Assembly: GCA_021740045.1 (NCBI GenBank)
Contig: JAIPAP010000024.1
Coordinates: forward strand, 1 to 41,004
Source: Bacteroidales bacterium
GTDB lineage: Bacteria > Bacteroidota > Bacteroidia > Bacteroidales > JAIPAP01
Direction: 5' to 3'
Length of the DNA: 41,004 nucleotides
Below the pieces are notes generated by a model that had not been told where the DNA came from, made no database searches, and worked only from the letters and a program-made list of their open reading frames with translations. Position 1 is the first letter of the stretch, and every line of letters starts with the position of its first letter. Positions 35,262 to 41,004 of the stretch are shown in pieces. The translations under genes and the position numbers were made by a program.

Positions 35262-35304
35262 TGTCATATTGTCGTTTCTATAAATATATTTATGTCATTT
35301 TGTC
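35262..35304 (+). promoter_or_regulatory. Pair of direct repeats upstream of hsp20
   Basis: TGTCATATTGTC (35262-35273) and TGTCATTTTGTC (35293-35304) differ at one base and are spaced 31 bases start to start, close to three helical turns. They are 120-165 bases ahead of hsp20. A binding site for a stress regulator is inferred; the canonical CIRCE element is absent. Confidence 0.5.
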
Positions 35305-35410
35305 TTTTATACTTCAGTATATCCGGCCAAATATGGCAGTAAATTCCCTTGGCATATCTCTTGAGATAACGGTGGATGAAGTTAATCAAAATATATGTTG
35401 AACCAAAAGA

Positions 35411-35418
35411 AAGGAGGA
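35411..35418 (+). promoter_or_regulatory. Strong Shine-Dalgarno sequence of hsp20
   Basis: AAGGAGGA with 7 bases before the ATG at 35426. Such a perfect anti-16S match is uncommon in Bacteroidota, where AT-rich leaders without SD are normal, and it fixes the start. Confidence 0.65.
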
Positions 35419-35425
35419 TTGCGTT

Positions 35426-35857
35426 ATGTTACCATCCATTCGCAGACGTGAATCAATGCCAAGTTTATTAGATGAATTTTTTGGCGATAACTTCCTGAAT
35501 GACTTTTTTGAGTCAAGACGAGGCGTTAATCTGCCTTCGGTAAATATCAAAGAAGAGGAGGATGCATTTAATATTGAAGTTGCAGCTCCGGGCCTTGAAA
35601 AGGACGATTTCAGGATTAACCTTGAAAACAACATTCTGACCATTTCTTCGGAAAAAGAAGATAAGGACGAAGATAAGGACGAGAACTACATGAGGAGAGA
35701 GTTTAGTTACAGTGCCTTTAAACGTTCCTTTAATCTTCCTGAAACGGCCGATGTTGACAATATTAAGGCTGAGCACAATAACGGCGTACTGGCCATTAAA
35801 GTACCGAAGAAAGAAGAAGCCCGCAAGAAGCCGGCTCGCGAAATTAAGATTTCATAA
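35426..35857 (+). CDS. Hsp20 / alpha-crystallin small heat shock protein
   Basis: 143 aa. ATP-independent holdase that keeps unfolding proteins soluble. The short N-terminal arm contains SLLDEFFGDNFLNDFFESR. The alpha-crystallin domain runs from about 40 to 130 (VNIKEEEDAFNIEVAAPGLEKDDFRINLENN, read in part, then FKRSFNLPETAD and NGVLAIKVPKKE, which holds the conserved G-V-L and the I-x-V/I-type contact near the tail). Normal length for the family. Placed beneath unusual direct repeats and a strong SD. Confidence 0.95.
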   Translation: MLPSIRRRESMPSLLDEFFGDNFLNDFFESRRGVNLPSVNIKEEEDAFNIEVAAPGLEKDDFRINLENNILTISSEKEDKDEDKDENYMRREFSYSAFKRSFNLPETADVDNIKAEHNNGVLAIKVPKKEEARKKPAREIKIS

Positions 35858-35870
35858 TTCAGGCTGGCTT

Positions 35871-36115
35871 ATGCCATCGGTTTTCAGGAATAGAAAAAAG
35901 AAGGAGGAACTAAGTTTCCTGTAATTCAAGAAGGAAGACCATTACCAAGGTCAGTTGAGGAGTTTTTAGGAACAAATCTCGTTGATAACAAATACGGAAA
36001 GCATCCAAAGAGATCACCATTGAATAAAACTCGTGAAGCTGAACTGATGGATAAACTAAAAGGCTCCAAAGGGAGCCTTTTTTGTATTAAAACTAAACTG
36101 TCATATATTTTCTAA
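35871..36115 (+). other. Possible small gene needing a -1 frameshift at A_AAA_AAG
   Basis: An ATG at 35871 opens a 17-codon frame (MPSVFRNRKKKEELSFL, stop 35922-35924). At 35894-35900 this frame contains the canonical -1 slippery heptamer A AAA AAG in register. Slipping there leads into a frame that is open to 36113-36115 and reads as a charged, protein-like sequence (EGGTKFPVIQEGRPLPRS, VEEFLGTNLVDNKYGKHPKR, SPLNKTREAELMDKLKGSK). That frame has no ATG of its own except one near its end. Alternatives: a one-base loss in the A6 run, making this a pseudogene, or a sequencing error. The end of the frame runs through the terminator at 36058-36083, which favours a decayed or truncated gene. I do not recognise the protein. 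Confidence 0.45.
36058..36083 (+). terminator. Rho-independent terminator after hsp20 / frameshift gene
   Basis: AAAGGCTCC (36059-36067) pairs with GGAGCCTTT (36072-36080) around a 4-base loop, followed by six Ts in total. Textbook form. Confidence 0.88.
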
Positions 36116-36131
36116 TTTATACGGAATACCC

Positions 36132-36209
36132 TACTTTTGCACCGCTAAAAAATTTTTGGAGTAGGTGTTTTGTTTATGAGGCTATTCGTGGAGGATAGCC
36201 TCATTTTTT
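36132..36209 (+). ncRNA. Candidate small RNA or terminated leader
   Basis: An exact -7 box TACTTTTG (36132-36139) is followed about 37 bases later by a perfect hairpin ATGAGGCTAT (36176-36185) / ATAGCCTCAT (36195-36204) and a T6 run ending at 36209. Transcription starting near 36146 would give an RNA of about 60-65 bases. No coding sequence of note is inside. It may be a free small RNA or an attenuated leader of the nuclease gene starting at 36288. No -33 TTG is evident, which weakens the promoter. Confidence 0.45.
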
Positions 36210-36287
36210 ATGAAGTCGCACCTGTTATAATCAAATATTTTATTATCTTAGTGAATCCTTTAAGCATAACAACACACTCGCAGGACT

Positions 36288-37634
36288 ATGTACGCTGTTA
36301 TCGATCTTGAAACCACTGGGGGAAGTTACAGGAGCGAACGCATCACTGAAATTGCCATTTTTATTTTTGATGGCGAAAAAGTAACCGATCGCTATCAAAC
36401 CTTGATCAATCCCGAAAAACGTATCCCCCATTTTGTTTCACAGCTTACCGGCATTACCGATAAGATGCTGGAAAGAGCACCTCGTTTTTACGAAGTTGCC
36501 CGCGATATTGTAGAAATTACCCAGGATAAGATCATAGTTGCTCATAACGCTTCTTTTGATTACGGCTTTATTCGCTCCGAATTCAAAAGACTGGGCTATA
36601 ATTACGAACGAAAGAAGATATGTACGGTAAAGCTGGCTCGCAAGCTTATTCCCGGCAAAAAACACTATAGTTTGGGAAAATTGTGCAAGGAATTAGGGAT
36701 ACGGGTTAATTCCCGTCACCGCGCTGCCGGCGATGCCGAAGCCACACTTAAGTTGTTCCAGTATTTACTCACTTTCGATCCGCACCCCGAAGAGATCTCC
36801 CTTCGCGGACTCAACAGCAATCTCGATAAGGATATTATTGATAAACTACCCGAAGAGCCAGGGGTGTATTACTTTTTGGATGAAAACGAAAAGGTCATCT
36901 ATATTGGTAAGAGCAACAACATTCACGAGCGTATCCTTTCCCATCTTTCGAATAACAACACCAAACGGGCCATCGAAATGAAGAGCCAGATCGCCGATAT
37001 TCATTATGAGCTAACCGGCAGTGATCTTATTGCTTCATTGCTCGAATCGAATGAGATTAAAAAACACATGCCCATTTTCAACCGGGCTCAGCGCAGAACG
37101 GCCAAAAGCTTCGGTTTATATTCATATACCGATGAAAACGGATACCTGCAGCTGAGCATCGAATCAACTCAAAATAAAAAAGCTCCTATCAGGATGTATT
37201 CTTCCATGAAAAGTGCACGGGAGCATCTGATGCGATTATGCGAAGAATACACCCTATGCCAGAAGCTTTGCAACATTTATAAAACCAAAAATGCCTGTTT
37301 CCATTACGGAATAGGACAATGCAACGGGGCATGCATTGGCGAGGAATCACCCGAAGCCTACAACATTCGGGTTTCAACAGCCATTGATAGTTTTAGTTAT
37401 GATCATAAAAGTTTCCTCCTCATCGATAGAGGCAGGACTGATAACGAGCGGGCTGTGGTTAAGGTAGAATCGGGTTGCTACATGGGCTTTGGTTATGCCG
37501 ATGTTAACATGATTAATGGTAATCTTGAATTACTGAAAGAATGTGTAAAACGATATGACAATAACCGCGACGCACAAGCGATTATTAAAAAATATATGCG
37601 CCGGAAAAAGGTCGAACAAATTATTACATTTTAA
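36288..37634 (+). CDS. DnaQ-like 3'-5' exonuclease fused to GIY-YIG (UvrC/Cho-like) nuclease
   Basis: 448 aa. Residues 1-170 form a DEDDh exonuclease: motif I VIDLETTG, motif [11 protein letters not shown], motif [13 protein letters not shown]. From about 190, [20 protein letters not shown] is the GIY-YIG endonuclease core, with Arg in HERILSHL and the catalytic Glu region in [14 protein letters not shown]. Near 325-350 a cysteine cluster ([16 protein letters not shown] and GIGQCNGAC) recalls the cysteine motif of UvrC and Cho. The combination is known in several bacterial groups and is thought to act in DNA repair by incising and trimming near lesions; the exact role here is inferred. It stands alone with a weak TATCTTAG promoter-like box near 36244. 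Confidence 0.9.
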   Translation: MYAVIDLETTGGSYRSERITEIAIFIFDGEKVTDRYQTLINPEKRIPHFVSQLTGITDKMLERAPRFYEVARDIVEITQDKIIVAHNASFDYGFIRSEFKRLGYNYERKKICTVKLARKLIPGKKHYSLGKLCKELGIRVNSRHRAAGDAEATLKLFQYLLTFDPHPEEISLRGLNSNLDKDIIDKLPEEPGVYYFLDENEKVIYIGKSNNIHERILSHLSNNNTKRAIEMKSQIADIHYELTGSDLIASLLESNEIKKHMPIFNRAQRRTAKSFGLYSYTDENGYLQLSIESTQNKKAPIRMYSSMKSAREHLMRLCEEYTLCQKLCNIYKTKNACFHYGIGQCNGACIGEESPEAYNIRVSTAIDSFSYDHKSFLLIDRGRTDNERAVVKVESGCYMGFGYADVNMINGNLELLKECVKRYDNNRDAQAIIKKYMRRKKVEQIITF

Positions 37635-37709
37635 GCTGCCGGCACGAAATTATTGCTTATTTTGTGCCGTAGCCAGTAAATGAAACCGAATGGACAAAAC
37701 AGTCTCAAT

Positions 37710-38450
37710 ATGGAAGTATTAGGAATAGATGTGGGTGGCTCGGGCGTAAAAGGCATACCGGTTGATACAAAAGACGGTAAATTATTAAAAGAACGCCTTC
37801 GCATCCCCACACCACAACCGGCCACTCCACAAGCCATTGCCGACACCGTAGCCGAAATTGCCCGTCATTTTAAATGGAGGGGTATCATTGGGGTTGGATT
37901 TCCTGCCGCCATCAGGAATGGTGTGGTAGAAACAGCTGCCAATATCGATAAAAGCTGGATTGGAACCGAGATTAATACCTTATTCAAGGAAACTACCGGC
38001 TGTGAAACCTTTTCCATTAACGACGCCGATGCAGCAGGCATGGCCGAGGCAAAATTTGGGGAAGGGAAAAAATTCAAAAAAGTAATGGTGATGTTGACTG
38101 TAGGCACAGGCATAGGCTCGGCAGTATTCACCAAAGGCAAGCTGGTTCCTAACACCGAGTTCGGGCACCTTATCCTGAAAAACATGGTGGCCGAGCATTA
38201 TGCCTCCGATGCAGCCCGTAAAAATGAAGACCTTTCATGGGACGAATGGGGAATGCGTTTTAACGAATACCTCCATTTGCTGGAAAGGCTCATGTACCCC
38301 GATCGATTTATCCTTGGTGGCGGGGTGAGCAAGAAATTCGATAAGTTCAAACACACCCTCGATGTGCATGCCGAAGTGATGCCGGCCAAACTCCTTAACC
38401 ATGCCGGTATTATCGGAGCCTCTATAGCCGCTAAAAAAGCCTTGAAATAA
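37710..38450 (+). CDS. ppgK: Polyphosphate glucokinase (ROK family)
   Basis: 246 aa from the ATG at 37710, where homology begins ([15 protein letters not shown]); an ATG at 37680 would add ten residues. Uses polyphosphate (or ATP) to phosphorylate glucose. [11 protein letters not shown] is the phosphate-binding loop, the catalytic Asp lies in [12 protein letters not shown], and [12 protein letters not shown] is the second phosphate motif. The Cys-rich zinc motif of ordinary ROK kinases is absent after EFGHL, as in PpgK. The stop overlaps the next gene's ATG (TAATG), so the two are coupled. Confidence 0.9.
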   Translation: MEVLGIDVGGSGVKGIPVDTKDGKLLKERLRIPTPQPATPQAIADTVAEIARHFKWRGIIGVGFPAAIRNGVVETAANIDKSWIGTEINTLFKETTGCETFSINDADAAGMAEAKFGEGKKFKKVMVMLTVGTGIGSAVFTKGKLVPNTEFGHLILKNMVAEHYASDAARKNEDLSWDEWGMRFNEYLHLLERLMYPDRFILGGGVSKKFDKFKHTLDVHAEVMPAKLLNHAGIIGASIAAKKALK

Positions 38451-38773
38451 TGGATGAACTGGCCGAAGAAATAAAGGAAGACCAAGAACTGGAGCCGTAT
38501 TTCCTCGATTATATCAAATACAACCTTCTGTCCAGGGAATTACCTGAAGAGCTGCCTCAACATGCTTCGGAAGACGAGGTAACCCGCTATCTCAAAATTA
38601 CCCGTGAATTCGAATTAAAAATCAGCAGCTTGTTGCGCATGCTACGGCAAAAGTATAACATTAAAACCCATCTTGAAGGGGACAACCAGCAACTGATTAA
38701 TCAACTGCTTAACAACGTTTGCAGCTATTACCTCGATCAATACGGAAGGGAAAAGATCGTGGCAAGGGATTAA
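38450..38773 (+). CDS. Small conserved-looking helical protein, unknown
   Basis: 107 aa, acidic, with predicted helices throughout ([37 protein letters not shown]). No membrane segment, no signal and no family I recognise. Its ATG shares one base with the ppgK stop, so it is translated from the same message. At the 3' end its stop overlaps the stop of the convergent small membrane protein by three bases of sequence (38771-38773 versus 38770-38772). Confidence 0.75.
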   Translation: MDELAEEIKEDQELEPYFLDYIKYNLLSRELPEELPQHASEDEVTRYLKITREFELKISSLLRMLRQKYNIKTHLEGDNQQLINQLLNNVCSYYLDQYGREKIVARD

Positions 38774-38976
38774 ATGATACGGTAAGCAATAGCGGCCAGC
38801 AACATCAAAATAAATGAAATAGCCGTTATCCGTTTAAAGATCTTATCGGTTTTAAAAGTTCGTTTTCGAAGGGGCATGTTTTGTCCGTATAAGCCCACTA
38901 CAAAGCCTAACAGAAACACCCCCACCAAAATCAACATAACATCTCCGGTTTCCATAAATGAATTGTTATTTTTCAA
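38770..38976 (-). CDS. Small two-helix membrane protein
   Basis: 68 aa with two predicted membrane helices (VMLILVGVFLLGFVVGLYG and [19 protein letters not shown]) joined by a basic loop (PLRKRTFKTDKIFKR). Unknown function. An internal ATG (METGDV, 38955) is an alternative start. The gene's stop overlaps that of the convergent 107-aa gene. Confidence 0.6.
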   Translation of the reverse strand: MKNNNSFMETGDVMLILVGVFLLGFVVGLYGQNMPLRKRTFKTDKIFKRITAISFILMLLAAIAYRII

Positions 38977-39169
38977 CTATTCTACTATTCCATCCTCACT
39001 CAAACCCAGTCTTAAAAGATCATACACCTGTTCCTCCAGCCTTTGCTGCTTAAAACCACACCACTGTTCACGGTGAGGTGGGCCTTTATAGGGCTGAATT
39101 TTGACTGTTTATTTCATACAAAACTAATTGATTTCTATTATCTTTAGGCTCCAATTTGAAACCAATCTC

Positions 39170-40003
39170 ATGAACAGGACCGGCTCGGTGACCATGCACG
39201 TTTTTGAAATGGAAGTACGCAACAATGAGCAAAATATTGTTGGTATCCGTATTACCAATGAGGTGGATGAAACAGCTATAGATTATCACCCTGCCGATGG
39301 CTCTATATGCTTTAAAATAAATTCGTCCATTAATGAATTGTTGTTCGATCATCTTTCTCAACTGCGGAAAATTCTAAATATCCGGGATGAAACCACATTG
39401 GTAACCGGATTTAAGCTCAAGTTCGCCATTCGTGAAAACAAAGATGTGGAAGGTTTTAATGATAAGTCGAAGATCATGGTGATTGATAAGCGGGGTGAAA
39501 GGGATGAAAACTACCTGATGGACCGGGGCGCCGATAATATCCACGAAATATACACCGACGGCAGTTATGCAGAGCATCATAAGAAAGGCGGCTATACAGT
39601 TATTATCCGAAATCCCAATGGGGAATACGAATTACATACCCTGGAAACAAAAGCACGGAGCAGCTGCCTTATTGAGCTTAAAGCCGCCATTAAGGGATTG
39701 GAATTGCTCAAAGATGTGGAAAAAGTCCGCCTTGTTACCGATAGCCAATACGTACGCAAAGGCCTTACCGAATGGATACTCAACTGGAAACTGAATGGCT
39801 GGCAAACAGCCCGCGGGAAAAAGGCGAAGAACATAACCTACTGGAAGCATTTCGACAAGCTCACCAACAACCGTTACATCGAATTCCAATGGGTGAAGGG
39901 GCATTCGAATCATTTTGAAAATACCATGTGTGACCTGTATGCCAAGGATATGGCAAACGGAAAAGCCCTTAATGAACCGCACAAGCCAAGGCAGCAACAC
40001 TAA
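39170..40003 (+). CDS. RNase H with an extra N-terminal domain
   Basis: 277 aa from the ATG at 39170; an in-frame ATG at 39128 would lie upstream of a TATCTTTA promoter-like box (39139-39146). Residues about 125-265 are RNase HI: D130 in YTDGSY, E169 in LIELKAA, D191 in VTDSQYV and D255 in NTMCDLYAKD, all four catalytic acidic residues. The domain also has the basic-protrusion region WKLNGWQTARGKKAKNITYW. It cleaves RNA in RNA-DNA hybrids. The first about 120 residues are beta-rich, unrelated to the usual HBD and not a family I recognise. The gene runs 35 bases into the 3' end of convergent comF. Confidence 0.9.
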   Translation: MNRTGSVTMHVFEMEVRNNEQNIVGIRITNEVDETAIDYHPADGSICFKINSSINELLFDHLSQLRKILNIRDETTLVTGFKLKFAIRENKDVEGFNDKSKIMVIDKRGERDENYLMDRGADNIHEIYTDGSYAEHHKKGGYTVIIRNPNGEYELHTLETKARSSCLIELKAAIKGLELLKDVEKVRLVTDSQYVRKGLTEWILNWKLNGWQTARGKKAKNITYWKHFDKLTNNRYIEFQWVKGHSNHFENTMCDLYAKDMANGKALNEPHKPRQQH

Positions 40004-40685
40004 CCCTTATCCCTGTAATATCATTCAACCTGAGAATACATGCCTCCAAGGTGGAGCCGGTAGTGATCACATCATCTACCAGTAAAATATGCTTACCTTC
40101 AAGTGTTTCTGCATTATTCACTCCAAAAATATCCTTCACATTTTCCCAACGTTCGTATTTACTCTTTTTGGTTTGGGTGGATGAGGCAATTTTCCGGATA
40201 AGTGTTCTGGTCTTCACGGGAACATACATGCCTTCAGCAAGTCCATCGGCTATAATGACGCTTTGATTATACCCGCGTTTTTTCAACTTTTTGGGATGAA
40301 GGGGTACCGGGATAATCACATCTATATCCGAATAAAACCCGGAGGCCCTCAACTTATGTCCGTAATAGGTTCCCAGGTATTCGCCGATTGATCTTCGCCC
40401 TTGGTATTTTAACTGGTGGATCAGATGCTGTACCTTGCCGCCCTTTGAAAAATAGTAACAGGCGGATGCATTTTCAACCGGCACTTTCCCCCAAAACAAC
40501 CGGCTGACCGGATTATCCTTTTCAACATGAAAATCGGTTTCGGGTAAATGGTAAAGGCATGAAAAGCAAACCACCTCTTCATTGGGATAAAGGCTGTTGC
40601 CACATGCCAGGCAGATTCGCGGATAAAACAGCGAAAGCAGGTCATCGAGCCAGGTTGCCGGTTTTATCAGGGTTTTCATGGTCAT
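39969..40685 (-). CDS. ComF family phosphoribosyltransferase-like protein
   Basis: 238 aa. N-terminal zinc ribbon with CLACGNSL and VCFSCLYHL. Central conserved LKYQGRRSIGEYLG and VIIPVPLHPKKLKKRGYNQS. C-terminal PRPP-binding loop ILLVDDVITTGSTLEAC. In naturally competent bacteria ComF takes part in DNA uptake; in Bacteroidota its role is less clear and no competence genes are nearby. Starts MTMKT, so two ATGs are possible. Its last 35 bases overlap the RNase H gene on the other strand. Confidence 0.92.
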   Translation of the reverse strand: MTMKTLIKPATWLDDLLSLFYPRICLACGNSLYPNEEVVCFSCLYHLPETDFHVEKDNPVSRLFWGKVPVENASACYYFSKGGKVQHLIHQLKYQGRRSIGEYLGTYYGHKLRASGFYSDIDVIIPVPLHPKKLKKRGYNQSVIIADGLAEGMYVPVKTRTLIRKIASSTQTKKSKYERWENVKDIFGVNNAETLEGKHILLVDDVITTGSTLEACILRLNDITGIRVSVAALACAVH

Positions 40686-40816
40686 TAAAAATTACCGAAC
40701 CCTAAAGGTAGCAATATTTCATTTGAAGCGCAATTGTTTCATGTAAATTGAATACCCATATATCAAATTCATATTGTTCCAGGCTTTCAGCATGGTGATG
40801 ATAGGCCTGTTAACAT

Positions 40817-41004
40817 CATAGGGCGTTGCCCTATGCTGAGATGTGTGAGCCTTTCAGGCTCAACTTAGCCCTGATCATTCAATAAATAACTGGTTATAAC
40901 TTTATAGTGCCAATCCAGGCTCACCTCAAAACCGGCTTATTCACTTGACTCATTTTGGTAATGCCTCCCCGAAACAGCCCGAAGGGCTGAAACAACACAG
41001 CACA
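40817..41004. repeat. REP-like palindromic repeat element, cut by the window end
   Basis: The last 319 bases hold no gene. Three short perfect hairpins are seen: CATAGGGC/GCCCTATG with a GTT loop (40817-40835), GAGCCT/AGGCTC with a TTC loop (40847-40861) and AGCCC/GGGCT with a GAA loop (40976-40988), the last followed by TGAAACAACACAGCA. From memory, close relatives of these sequences are abundant between genes in Bacteroidota, so this is probably a REP-type dispersed repeat. That recollection needs a genome-wide count to confirm. Confidence 0.55.

Larger units (their letters stand above)
35117..35425. other. Divergent promoter region between the Yip1-like gene and hsp20
   Basis: A 309-base AT-rich region without a gene. 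It holds the paired 12-base direct repeats at 35262-35304 and a very good Shine-Dalgarno sequence right before hsp20. No clear TAnnTTTG box for hsp20 is visible, which would fit a special regulator or sigma factor. Confidence 0.55.

Noticed and set aside
40817-40861. Rho-independent terminators for comF
   Set aside because: They lie upstream of comF's start, not downstream, and lack T runs; a dispersed repeat fits better.

Overview
The window comes from a Bacteroidota chromosome, most likely an anaerobic or facultative member of the Bacteroidales/Marinilabiliales type. Evidence: a GldH lipoprotein, a Por/T9SS C-terminal sorting domain, a DUF4270 lipoprotein beside a short GT5 glycogen synthase and glmS, a Na+-pumping methylmalonyl-CoA decarboxylase operon, a TPR-HTH regulator, and promoters of the Bacteroidota type (TTG, about 18-24 nt, then TAnnTTTG). 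The lineage below phylum is inference.

Layout. 1-3.5 kb (minus): glgA-like synthase, DUF4270 lipoprotein, then glmS, which is cut by the window start. 3.5-4.1 kb: a gene-free stretch with a good promoter and a multi-hairpin element lying inside the predicted 5' leader of the next gene. 4.1-7.4 kb: a 1079-aa single-chain iron-sulfur flavoprotein that joins all modules of a multisubunit amine/proline dehydrogenase. 7.6-10.4 kb: DUF177-rpmF-plsX-fabH, linking ribosomal protein L32 to phospholipid and fatty acid initiation. 10.6-11.4 kb: an MNT nucleotidyltransferase antitoxin, a decapitated HepT toxin and a GNAT acetyltransferase. 11.7-13.8 kb (minus): U32 protein plus PHP phosphatase. 14-16.4 kb: gldH, then asd-ribF on the minus strand. 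16.5-26.3 kb: envelope and sensing genes (lamin-tail protein, T9SS Asp-box protein, TPR-HTH regulator, lone receiver). 26.5-28.4 kb: dnaG. 28.6-29.4 kb: a 55-aa protein gene overlapping an antisense ABC-permease remnant. 29.4-33.6 kb: mce-mmdA-mmdD-mmdC-mmdB. 33.7-41 kb: udk, a Yip1-like membrane protein, hsp20, a possible frameshifted small gene, a candidate small RNA, a DnaQ-like/GIY-YIG fusion nuclease, polyphosphate glucokinase, two small hypotheticals, RNase H with an extra N-terminal domain, comF, and a REP-like hairpin element at the edge.

Most of the window is core metabolism. Its main coherent physiological theme is succinate-to-propionate fermentation coupled to Na+ export. The parts most worth a second look are the structured leader before the fused dehydrogenase (3.87-4.04 kb), the apparent -1 frameshift gene after hsp20 (35.87-36.12 kb) with the possible small RNA right after it, the broken MNT/HEPN pair whose toxin stub overlaps the GNAT start, and the direct repeats upstream of hsp20. 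No tRNA, rRNA, CRISPR array or intact insertion sequence was seen.
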